This document shows positions 27,506 through 36,480 of a DNA stretch of 64,000 nucleotides, in pieces. The translations under genes and the position numbers were made by a program. Under the pieces are notes generated by a model. That model had not been told where the DNA came from and did no database searches. It worked only from the letters and a program-made list of their open reading frames with translations. Each line of letters opens with the position of its first letter. The first letter of the stretch is position 1. Origin of the DNA: Bacteroidaceae bacterium (GTDB lineage Bacteria; Bacteroidota; Bacteroidia; Bacteroidales; Bacteroidaceae). Where the stretch lies: the NCBI GenBank assembly GCA_024684455.1, contig JAIKWU010000021.1, positions 1 to 64,000 of the forward strand. The letters run 5' to 3'.

Positions 27506-30004
27506 TTATATCAGGTCAACAACGGTGATGCCGGCACCGCCAAACTGCGGATGCTCGTCATGGTAATCGGCTACAGCAGGAATCGTCGCCAGATACTGAC
27601 GAATGAGCGTTCGCAAGATGCCATTGCCTGTTCCATGCAGGATGCTGATGCGTGAGGCAGAGGCGACAAGTGCGTCGTCCACAAAATAGGTAACTGCTTG
27701 CAGGGCTTCGTCAGCACGCATTCCACGCACATCGATTTCTGTTTTGAAATGAAGCGAAGTATCGCGGATGTTGTCCTGCGTCTCGCGACTGACAAAGGTG
27801 TCGGCACGTTTCTCCTGCTTGGGCTTCGAAGCGGGTTCAAGTTTCTTCAGTTTAATGTTTGTCTGGATACTGCCGAAGATGACCTGCGCCTCCGTTCCGT
27901 TGATTTTCTGAATCTGTCCAACTACAGTCTGTCCTTTCATGCGCACATACATGCCTTCTGCAAGAACGATTTCTTTGGGCTTCTCTGGTGCTGATGAAAG
28001 AGTAGGGGAGTTAGCCTTTTCCAGTTTCTTGTCCTTACGACGCTGCTGGCGCGCCTTGATCTTCTCCATTTGGCGCCGCACACGCTCTTCCATTGCTTCG
28101 GTGTCGATGTTGTGCACCTCCTGTTTGAAGTCAGCAAAGTCCTGACGAATGTTTTTAGTGCGCTCCTTTTCTGCCTGCGCCTCCTTGATTTCGCGGATAG
28201 TCTGCTCTATGCGTGCGTTCGATTCAGAGAGTAATTGTTGTGCCTGCTCCTTAGCCTTGGCGAGAATCACTTTCTTCTCCTCCTGAAGACGCTGTATGTC
28301 GGCTTCGTAACGCTCAATAGTCTGCTCCATCTTCTTCTCATGCTGATGGATGGACTGGCGTTTGTTTTCCCAATAGCGTTTGTCGCGCACGATGTCCTGC
28401 AGATATTTGTCGGCGTTAATATAGTCCTGTCCAACGATGTCGGAAGCGTCTTGTATGACATCTTCGGGAATACCGATTTTGCGGGCAATCTCGACTGCAA
28501 ACGAACTGCCTGGGTTTCCGATGCGAAGTTGGAATAGCGGCTGCATTTCCTGTCTGTCGTATAGCATCGCGCCGTTTACGATTCCATCTGTTTCCTGAGC
28601 CAATTGCTTGAGGTTCTGATAATGTGTCGTGATGACGCCAAAGGCATGTTTATAGTTGAAACGTTTCAGTATAGCCTCGGCCATGGCACCTCCTATCTGC
28701 GGTTCAGTTCCACCGCCAAATTCATCAATCAGGAGCAGGGTAGTGGCATCACTATGGCGCAGCATATACTTCATATTCAGCAGGTGAGAAGAGTAGGTCG
28801 AGAGGTCGTCTTCAAGGCTTTGCTCATCACCGATGTCGATATAGATATGCTTGAAAATACCACACTGGCTGCCCTCAGACAATGGTACAGGCATACCACA
28901 CTGTAACATATACTGCACCAGTCCGACGGTTTTAAGGCACACCGACTTACCTCCAGCATTCGGTCCAGAAATCAGAACAATGCGTTGGTTGGGACTCTTC
29001 AATTCGATGTCTAATGGAACGACTTTTTGGTTCTTCTTGTCAAATGAAAGACGGAGTAGGGGGTGTACTGCCATGCTCCAATCGATGGACTGGCGACTGA
29101 CAAGACAGGGCTTGACTGCACCTATCTTCTTGCTAAACAATGCTTTAGCACGGATAAAGTCAATATCGGCAAGAAATTCGTAACTCAGCAACATCTCATC
29201 GGCGTATGGGCGTATTTCTGCTGAAATCTCTCGCAGAATCCGTGTGATTTCACGACGTTCCTCGTTTTCCAACTCACGAATCTGGTTGTTTGCTTCGACC
29301 ACTTGTGTGGGTTCGATATAGACAGTACGCCCGGAATCAGATTCGTCATGTACGATTCCGCCAATTTTTCGTTTAAGAGCAGGTGCAACAGGGATGACTA
29401 GTCGGCCGTCGCGCAGAGTAGGAGTAACGTTCTTCTCCACAAGACCTTCTGATTGCGCACTTTTAAGGATGTTGTTGAGCAGGCGTGATATGCTGTTGGT
29501 GGCATTCCGAATTTCGCGTCGTATTCGAGCCAAATCCTTGGATGCGCTGTCCATCACATTGCCATAATCGTCGAGAATGTGAGTGATTTTCTTCACAATA
29601 GGTACAAACGTCGCGATGTGTTCACATTTCTTGGCTAGCCGTGGATAGAGATAAATGTCGCTTTCTGTTTTTTGAAGGTAATTGACAATCTGTGAAATCG
29701 TTGCCAATGAACGGCATAACTCAAGCAGTTCATCTGTTTCAAAGAAAGTGTTTTCGATGCGAATTCGTTTGAGAGCCGTACGTGTATCGTAGAAATGTGA
29801 GTCTGGAAAATTGCCGAGATCCAGAATCCGCATCATCTCATCGGTTTCTGAAATCATCCGCGTTACGTTGTCAAAGTCATCGGAAAATTTCATTTCCTGT
29901 ACTCGCTGTAAACCGAGCGTACACAGGCATCGTTCCGATAACAATTCACGTATTCGGCTAAATCCTATTTTATCTTCAAAGTTCTGAGGGTAGGTCATCT
30001 TCAA
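27506..30004 (-). CDS. mutS2: Endonuclease MutS2
   Basis: ISGPNAGGKSVCLKTVGL Walker A, LLIDEFGGGTEP, C-terminal Smr domain (IDVRGMRADEAL...ILHGTGNGILR). Confidence 0.96.
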   Translation of the reverse strand: MKMTYPQNFEDKIGFSRIRELLSERCLCTLGLQRVQEMKFSDDFDNVTRMISETDEMMRILDLGNFPDSHFYDTRTALKRIRIENTFFETDELLELCRSLATISQIVNYLQKTESDIYLYPRLAKKCEHIATFVPIVKKITHILDDYGNVMDSASKDLARIRREIRNATNSISRLLNNILKSAQSEGLVEKNVTPTLRDGRLVIPVAPALKRKIGGIVHDESDSGRTVYIEPTQVVEANNQIRELENEERREITRILREISAEIRPYADEMLLSYEFLADIDFIRAKALFSKKIGAVKPCLVSRQSIDWSMAVHPLLRLSFDKKNQKVVPLDIELKSPNQRIVLISGPNAGGKSVCLKTVGLVQYMLQCGMPVPLSEGSQCGIFKHIYIDIGDEQSLEDDLSTYSSHLLNMKYMLRHSDATTLLLIDEFGGGTEPQIGGAMAEAILKRFNYKHAFGVITTHYQNLKQLAQETDGIVNGAMLYDRQEMQPLFQLRIGNPGSSFAVEIARKIGIPEDVIQDASDIVGQDYINADKYLQDIVRDKRYWENKRQSIHQHEKKMEQTIERYEADIQRLQEEKKVILAKAKEQAQQLLSESNARIEQTIREIKEAQAEKERTKNIRQDFADFKQEVHNIDTEAMEERVRRQMEKIKARQQRRKDKKLEKANSPTLSSAPEKPKEIVLAEGMYVRMKGQTVVGQIQKINGTEAQVIFGSIQTNIKLKKLEPASKPKQEKRADTFVSRETQDNIRDTSLHFKTEIDVRGMRADEALQAVTYFVDDALVASASRISILHGTGNGILRTLIRQYLATIPAVADYHDEHPQFGGAGITVVDLI

Positions 30005-30138
30005 CTATTTTCCGCAATTATAATATTAGTATTTCTATCTGTAGTTTTAATTAAACATAACCGCTATTATATTCCAAAAGTGGCATAGATGGAATGGAAG
30101 TAGGAATCGCTAAAAAATGAATCTCAGATATGAAATAG

Positions 30139-30226
30139 TACCAGCGCGTTGGTACAGTTGTACCACTGGGATGAAACAATTGTACCTCTGCGGAGAAACA
30201 ATTGTACCACCGCGGTGAAACTTTCA
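30139..30226. repeat. 22-bp-period mosaic dyad array C
   Basis: TACCAGCGCGTTGGTACAGTTG/TACCACTGGGATGAAACAATTG/TACCTCTGCGGAGAAACAATTG/TACCACCGCGGTGAAACTTTCA. Confidence 0.92.
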
Positions 30227-30253
30227 TATCAATATCGTGACACTCTGATTAAA

Positions 30254-31633
30254 CTATTCTTCACTTGTAAACATATAGTCCCAGCATGGCAACAAGATGG
30301 GTTTTTGTTGCGCTGCTTTCAGAATTTTCTCCGAAAGATATTTCTTATTAACTACCAAACGGAACAGATATTCGTCGAGCCACTGGTCGGTCATAATGAG
30401 ATGGCCTTTGAAGCCTGATGATGCTCCCCACGAATTTTCGACCTCCCATTTTAAAGGACGCTCGTCAGCATCTAGATCGACTGCTTTAAGTGTCATAGCA
30501 TGGCTTGATCCGCTGTCGTAAGTCAGGATTCGTTCACGTTTATCCATACCGAACTGAACACCTAAAATGCTGCTGTAGTCATAGTTCTTAAGATCCAAAA
30601 GTCCACGGCTGCTGTCGAGTTCTTTGGCGACGTCGCACGACATGTACATCATGGTCGAATCCTTGATACTGACGATGGCTGCATGTTTGATTTCCTCCAT
30701 CGGAAGATTGATATACAGCCAGTTATGTCCGTCGTAGGTATGGCGATCATACTCGATTTCATAAGTCTTCCAATAGTCGCGCGTCGGATCATTCATCAGC
30801 ATGACATAATTAGCATGAAGATCGTCGCCTATCATCTCGGCATAAAACTGCCGTGGTGTGTATGTTCGTGGCTGTTCGGTATATTGGCCATCTTTGTTTT
30901 TGGGAGCCCACGTGAACACTGTCGGAGGTTGACCATAACCGAGCACAAGCATGTGGTAGATTTCGGCAAGCATGTCTTCCTTCATTTTCTGCAGGTTTTC
31001 TTTGGGTGAGGCCTGGCGTAGGCGCAGACCGTCTTCACGTAATTTACGTTCGATGAGCGAACGGAAACGCGAGGTGCTGTTCGAGGCGTAAGTTTCTGGC
31101 ATGATACCTTTCGGCACAAGACCGTATTTCATGACGAGGTCGGCCACTCCCGTGAATGTGCCGCCATCGCTCAAAGGATGCTTGAAAAGCCATTCGACGG
31201 TTTTGTCGTCCATCTGTCGCTGACGGGTGTCGATGACAGCCTGAAGGAAAAGATTCGACTTCTCAAGTTGGTCGTAAAAGAACAGATACACCTGCGAAAA
31301 CTCCAGTTCGTTGAGGTTGCGATGGTTGATAACCTTGCTGCGTAGCACGTTCAGTCCAGTGAACAACCAACATCGGCCGCTCGATTTCTGGTCGGTAATC
31401 CCCTTGGAGGGCACGGAATTGCTGAAATACGTGTATTGCTCACCTAGATTGTCACTGTTGACAGCAAAGGTACGAATGTCATTAGACGCCAAACCATTAC
31501 GCAAAGCACGCTCCGTAGCGGTCAGTTCTCCTTTCTGCTTCAGACGGCTCAGCATGTCAGACGAGATACCGCCTTGTGCCGAAACCACCATGGTAGTTCC
31601 CAAGAGAATTGTCATGAGAAGTAGTTGTTTCAT
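30254..31633 (-). CDS. C1-family aminopeptidase (PepC/bleomycin hydrolase-like), secreted
   Basis: ITDQKSSGRCWLFTGLNVLR active-site Cys, SSHAMTLKAVDLD, VENSWGASSGFKG; start at MKQLLLMTILLGTTMVVSAQ. Confidence 0.9.
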   Translation of the reverse strand: MKQLLLMTILLGTTMVVSAQGGISSDMLSRLKQKGELTATERALRNGLASNDIRTFAVNSDNLGEQYTYFSNSVPSKGITDQKSSGRCWLFTGLNVLRSKVINHRNLNELEFSQVYLFFYDQLEKSNLFLQAVIDTRQRQMDDKTVEWLFKHPLSDGGTFTGVADLVMKYGLVPKGIMPETYASNSTSRFRSLIERKLREDGLRLRQASPKENLQKMKEDMLAEIYHMLVLGYGQPPTVFTWAPKNKDGQYTEQPRTYTPRQFYAEMIGDDLHANYVMLMNDPTRDYWKTYEIEYDRHTYDGHNWLYINLPMEEIKHAAIVSIKDSTMMYMSCDVAKELDSSRGLLDLKNYDYSSILGVQFGMDKRERILTYDSGSSHAMTLKAVDLDADERPLKWEVENSWGASSGFKGHLIMTDQWLDEYLFRLVVNKKYLSEKILKAAQQKPILLPCWDYMFTSEE

Positions 31634-34146
31634 ATTGCTGTTTGATTTAAGAGTTTTCGGTTGATGATGTAAATAATGACATTGATGAAGAATGTGGCTG
31701 TGATAATGATAGCCCAACTCAGTGGGTCTAATGGCACAACTCCCAGCATTTTACCTCCTAACTCCACCATAACCACCTGTCCGAAAAGGATGATGAGTAC
31801 AATGGATGTGAATCCCCTCCCCCACTGCTGATGGAACAACGATGTTTGTGTGTTGAGCAGACGGACATTGAACAGATTCCAGAATTGCAACATCACAAAA
31901 GTAGTAAAAAAGAAGGTGAGTTCGTAGGAATGCAGGCGTGCATTGTATTGGTCAGCCTGGAAGAAATGATGGAAATCAGTGATTGCGTCTATGTTGTGTG
32001 TCTTAAAATACCACAGCAACCAGCCTAATACCATCAGAAAGATGAGACTCGTCGCCATCATGTTGGCAATCATCCTTCGGTTGATGATAAAGGCATGGCG
32101 ACGACGGGGACGTTCTTTCATTACTTCAGCAGACGGAGGTAATGATGCCAGGGCCATGGCAGCAAAGGTATCCATAATCAGATTAACCCAAAGCATCTGG
32201 GTGACATTCAGCGGGTTTTCCGTACCAAAGAATGCGCCTACAAACACCACTACACATGCCACAACGTTCACCGTTAACTGGAATAGTATAAATCGTTGGA
32301 TATTTTTGTAGAGCGAACGGCCCCACATGACGGCTTGCACGATGCTGGCAAACGAATTGTCAAGTATGGTGATGTCGCTGGCTTCTTTGGCAACAGCCGT
32401 CCCGTCACCCATCGAAAGCCCCACATGCGCGGCTTTCAGTGCAGGGGCATCATTGGTACCGTCACCTGTCACAGCCACTACCCTGCCCTGCTCGTCACGC
32501 AACTGTTCGACAATGCTTTTCTTGTCCATCGGCCGGGCACGAGCCACAATCTTGTCGGCATCAATACCCAGTTGCCTACCAATCTCCTGTGCTGTGGCTG
32601 GGCTGTCACCCGTAATGATACGGACTTCAATGCCCGCCTCTTGACACTTGCGAATGGCATCAGACACTTCGGGACGGATAGGGTCGCTAATGCTGACGAT
32701 GGCAATGAAAGTTTTGTCTTTAGCAAAACCTATCGTTCGCATTCCCCGCCTTTGGCATTCGGCTGTCCAAGCATCAAGTTCTTCGCGTGAGACGTTTCCT
32801 CCAATGTGGTCACACATGTCAAGCACAATCTCAGGCGCTCCTTTAATATATTGTATGACATGATGATCGACCGACGACTCTACCGTCGAAGCCATGTACT
32901 TGATTTCTGTTGAGAAAGGCACCTCGTCAAGCACGGTTACTTGTTTGCGCAGTTGCAATATATCGGATTGCACCCCACGGGCATACAACAGCAAAGCGCC
33001 CTCGGTCGGGTTTCCCACAACCTTGTCGCCATCGAGCGAGGCGGTGGAATTGACGACGATATTCTCCAGAAAATACGGGTTCATGTTATCGCCGCACAGC
33101 ATCACATTATCCACACGCATCCGGTTTTGGGTGAGCGTGCCCGTCTTGTCGGTACAGATGACATCTACAGCCCCCATCGTCTCGCAAGCATGTAGGCGCC
33201 GCACCAGGTTATGCGTCTTCAGCATTCGCCTCATGTTGTAGGCTAGGCTAAGCGTAACAGCCATCGGCAGGCCTTCAGGCACAGCGACGACGATAAGCGT
33301 CACGGCTATCATAACGGCTTTCAGAAGATACATGAAGAAATGAGCCATGACAAAGTCGGCCTCTGGCTCGTAGGTGGCAATTTTGACTGCAATAATCAGG
33401 AATGCCAGCACAAAACTGAGACGTGAAATCCAGCGACTCAGCCTGTCCAGTTGTTCATTTAGGGGGGTCTTTACTGTGGAATCAATGCGGACGGATGTGA
33501 AAACCTTTCCGTTTTCCGTGGCATCGCCTACAGCGTCAACCTGCATCACAGCATGTCCTTCAAGCACGTTTGTACCACGTAGCACTCGATTGGAGGGAAA
33601 GGTGGCAGCGGCATCGAACAGGCGTTCATCACAGGTCTTGCGGCACATCGGTTCGCCCGTCAGTGATGATTCGTCCACTTGAAGATTGTGACTTTCGAGA
33701 AGAAAGCCGTCGGCAGGTATTTCATCGCCTGTGGCCAAGACAATGATGTCGCTTACGACCACGTCGCGGCGGGGAATGGCTTGAGCCCTCCCCTCCCGAA
33801 GCACCTTCACTTGGACATCGTCGTCGATACGAGTGAGAAGGACAAACTCGCGTTCGGCCCTGTACTCAAACCAAAAGGCCAGCACCGTAGCGAGCAGAAT
33901 AGCCACGACGATGCCGACTGGTTCAAAGAATACGTTGGCACCTTCTTTCAGATAGTAATACTCATAAAAGGAGATGCCAATTGACAGCACAGCGGCCACC
34001 AGCAAGATGCGAATAAGCGGGTCGTTGAATTTCTTGAGAAGTTTGAGCCAGGGGGATTGACGTTCACGTTCAGTCAGAACATTCCGGCCATATCTCTGAC
34101 GATTCTCCTCAACTTGTTGTGCAGTCAGTCCTCTGGAATCATTCAT
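31630..34146 (-). CDS. Calcium-translocating P-type ATPase (PMCA-type)
   Basis: ICTDKTGTLTQNRM, VAVPEGLPMAVTLSLAY, VTGDGTNDAPALKAAHVGLSMG; start taken at MNDSRGLTAQQVEENRQRYG. Confidence 0.93.
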   Translation of the reverse strand: MNDSRGLTAQQVEENRQRYGRNVLTERERQSPWLKLLKKFNDPLIRILLVAAVLSIGISFYEYYYLKEGANVFFEPVGIVVAILLATVLAFWFEYRAEREFVLLTRIDDDVQVKVLREGRAQAIPRRDVVVSDIIVLATGDEIPADGFLLESHNLQVDESSLTGEPMCRKTCDERLFDAAATFPSNRVLRGTNVLEGHAVMQVDAVGDATENGKVFTSVRIDSTVKTPLNEQLDRLSRWISRLSFVLAFLIIAVKIATYEPEADFVMAHFFMYLLKAVMIAVTLIVVAVPEGLPMAVTLSLAYNMRRMLKTHNLVRRLHACETMGAVDVICTDKTGTLTQNRMRVDNVMLCGDNMNPYFLENIVVNSTASLDGDKVVGNPTEGALLLYARGVQSDILQLRKQVTVLDEVPFSTEIKYMASTVESSVDHHVIQYIKGAPEIVLDMCDHIGGNVSREELDAWTAECQRRGMRTIGFAKDKTFIAIVSISDPIRPEVSDAIRKCQEAGIEVRIITGDSPATAQEIGRQLGIDADKIVARARPMDKKSIVEQLRDEQGRVVAVTGDGTNDAPALKAAHVGLSMGDGTAVAKEASDITILDNSFASIVQAVMWGRSLYKNIQRFILFQLTVNVVACVVVFVGAFFGTENPLNVTQMLWVNLIMDTFAAMALASLPPSAEVMKERPRRRHAFIINRRMIANMMATSLIFLMVLGWLLWYFKTHNIDAITDFHHFFQADQYNARLHSYELTFFFTTFVMLQFWNLFNVRLLNTQTSLFHQQWGRGFTSIVLIILFGQVVMVELGGKMLGVVPLDPLSWAIIITATFFINVIIYIINRKLLNQTAI

Positions 34147-35419
34147 GGTTGAGAATCGTGTTGAGCAGCAATTCTTTTTCGTTGCCGTAAGGATAGAGGT
34201 AGAGACTGTTCCGTTCGTTCCGTTCGTAGTCGGGAGCAATGCCTGAGTCGTAGGCGTAATCACCATCTGCATCGGCAACATAGGCAACTGCTGGATGCAG
34301 GGTGACAAAGAAGTCGGAAGGAATCGTTGATGTCGTAACGATTTGACCAGCCGTCTTGGTGCCAAGAGTGAGGACAGACTCATCTCCCAACGCTTTTCTG
34401 AGTCCACGGATGAGCCACTCTGCAGCACCCTGTGTATATGAACTGGTAATCACAAACAGTGCTTTGGTTTGTATGTGGTTCGCAATCGATTCATCGTTGA
34501 ACGGAATAGATGTATTCGACGCACTCTTTTGCTCACGGTATAGGGTCTTGGCAAAGATTTGTCCTCGTTGGCTTTCATCGACGAAATATGAAGCAAGCCG
34601 ACAAGCCATGTCGAGCGTGCCGTCATTGCAGAGACGCAGGTCGAGCACAAAAGCGTCATATTCCACTCCTGCCAGCGAGGCCATGATGCTGGAGAGTTCG
34701 TCGCGATAGGTGGTCAGTGTGCCAGAACGCTCTGTTTGTCCTTCTGTCAGACGGTTACACATGAGATAGGCTACCTTGCCTGCCGATGTGGTTAAGACAC
34801 GATGGATAGGAAACGCCTTGTCTTCGACGTACTCCGAGGCTGCCAGTTCAACTGTTACCTGATCGCTCCACACGTACGTGCCTTCTGCTTCGTTCACATC
34901 CAGATGTTCCACCGTCAATGTGCGAGATTTGCCGTTGATGAGGTTCTTGGCAGTGGTAGCAGTGAATTTCGCACCGTCAATGGTAGTGATGAAATCTCCG
35001 CGCTTGAGTCCGCAACGTGAGGCGGGACTCCCTTCATAAACGGTCATGATGCGACCGAACTGACGGCTGGTTTCACCTGTTGGGTCGGTCATCACGACTA
35101 CATCCAAGCCATAACTATCCAAATGGTTGAAACTGCCGCGCTGATGAGCATCTTCGGCAATCGTATCGACAGCGCACCACGACCAGGAGTCTGTCACCGG
35201 AGCCTGTTTTGTGAGTTTATTGAAAAAATCCTTGGGCTTGGCAAAATACTCTTTCCACGACAATTCTTTCAGATGGTCGCCCCAAAGGTATTCCTGGCGC
35301 ATCACGTCCAACATCCAGTGATCGCGTGCAGTCCGTTCTTCGTACTCATTAGAACGGTCTTTTCCACACGATGCCAGAAGTGCGCACAATGCTATGAGAT
35401 AGAGGAGGTTGAGTTTCAT
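34139..35419 (-). CDS. S41 family peptidase, lipoprotein
   Basis: LIALCALLASCGK lipobox, PDZ-like ASRCGLKRGDFITTIDG, VITSSYTQGAAEWLI. Confidence 0.85.
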   Translation of the reverse strand: MKLNLLYLIALCALLASCGKDRSNEYEERTARDHWMLDVMRQEYLWGDHLKELSWKEYFAKPKDFFNKLTKQAPVTDSWSWCAVDTIAEDAHQRGSFNHLDSYGLDVVVMTDPTGETSRQFGRIMTVYEGSPASRCGLKRGDFITTIDGAKFTATTAKNLINGKSRTLTVEHLDVNEAEGTYVWSDQVTVELAASEYVEDKAFPIHRVLTTSAGKVAYLMCNRLTEGQTERSGTLTTYRDELSSIMASLAGVEYDAFVLDLRLCNDGTLDMACRLASYFVDESQRGQIFAKTLYREQKSASNTSIPFNDESIANHIQTKALFVITSSYTQGAAEWLIRGLRKALGDESVLTLGTKTAGQIVTTSTIPSDFFVTLHPAVAYVADADGDYAYDSGIAPDYERNERNSLYLYPYGNEKELLLNTILNHE

Positions 35420-35446
35420 ACAGGTTAATATAGTAGCGCGGTTATG

Positions 35447-36364
35447 CTATTTCGCTTTTTCAAGGACGAGCGAGGTCATGTGCATCGAGGCGTCAAGGAT
35501 GGCATTGCCTTTTAAGTTCTTCACCTCGCAGTGGGTCGTATCGTCGGCGTTGATGGTCTCGACAAGCAAGAACTGAACGCTGTACATCGGACCGTCGGCG
35601 TTCATCATCTTTTTAACGACGAAGTCCTGTGATGTGAGCGTCTTGGTGTCATTGCCCTTGTGGAAGTGTGCCATGTAGGCAAGCACATCGCTGACAGTCG
35701 GATTCGGCTTGCCGATGTAGGATGACATATTATCGGCCAGCGTCGTGACGATGGTCTGCTCATTCTCCTGCATGGCCTTGAAGTGCCTTTCAACAGTGGC
35801 CTTGGCGGCAGTGACCTCTTCATCCGAGGCTTCGGTCTTCCCGATGCTCTTCAGGAGAGTCTGTGTCTGACTTACAAAGCGTCCTGTGGGATACTGCTCC
35901 AGGTAGTTCATCAACGCCTCTTCCGTGTTTAGTTCCTGGGCATTGAGAAACGTCAGCGAATCGAGTAGCGTGAGAGCCTGTGCTCGGAAGAATCCGTCGG
36001 GATGGGCGTAGATATACTCATCAACCGTTTCCAGTGTGCAATGGTTGTCAACGACCTTCTCCCATTCATCACGTTCTCGGTTCAGACGGTCGCGCAACGT
36101 ACGGGCATCTTCACTATAGCGTCCGTCGCCGTAAGTCCAGAGATAGTCATTGAGCGCAGCCTCCATGGAGTCCAGTTGGCCCGCAGCCTGGAAATGTCCT
36201 ACTCTTTGCCATGCGTCTGTTTCAGTCAGTTCCGTACCACGTGTCAGACTTAACAAGCCATAGATGATGCCGCCCAGTATCATGGCTGAAATCACGGCCA
36301 CCCACAACCATTTGTTGCTTGCAAATCGGCGTGCAAGGTCTTTCTTTTCGTTTTCCATCTTCAC
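35447..36364 (-). CDS. Hypothetical membrane-anchored TPR-like protein
   Basis: Single N-terminal TM, repeated LNDYLWTYGDGRYSEDA / YLEQYPTGRFVSQTQ helices. Confidence 0.65.
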   Translation of the reverse strand: MKMENEKKDLARRFASNKWLWVAVISAMILGGIIYGLLSLTRGTELTETDAWQRVGHFQAAGQLDSMEAALNDYLWTYGDGRYSEDARTLRDRLNRERDEWEKVVDNHCTLETVDEYIYAHPDGFFRAQALTLLDSLTFLNAQELNTEEALMNYLEQYPTGRFVSQTQTLLKSIGKTEASDEEVTAAKATVERHFKAMQENEQTIVTTLADNMSSYIGKPNPTVSDVLAYMAHFHKGNDTKTLTSQDFVVKKMMNADGPMYSVQFLLVETINADDTTHCEVKNLKGNAILDASMHMTSLVLEKAK

Positions 36365-36454
36365 TGATTTCTTATTTTTGGTACAAAGTTACGACTAAGC
36401 GTGCGAAATACCAAGAATTTTTCCCTTTTCTTCGCTTTCTTTACGATTATTTCG

Positions 36455-36462
36455 TATCTTTG
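36455..36462 (+). promoter_or_regulatory. -7 element (TATCTTTG) for S9 peptidase
   Basis: TTTCGTATCTTTGCAGAAAC just upstream of the start. Confidence 0.55.
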
Positions 36463-36480
36463 CAGAAACAACCTAATAGT

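Noticed and set aside
34147-34428. N-terminal extension of the P-type ATPase ORF
   Set aside because: It lies antisense-free within the S41 peptidase gene in another frame; the internal start MNDSRGLTAQQ fits the family.
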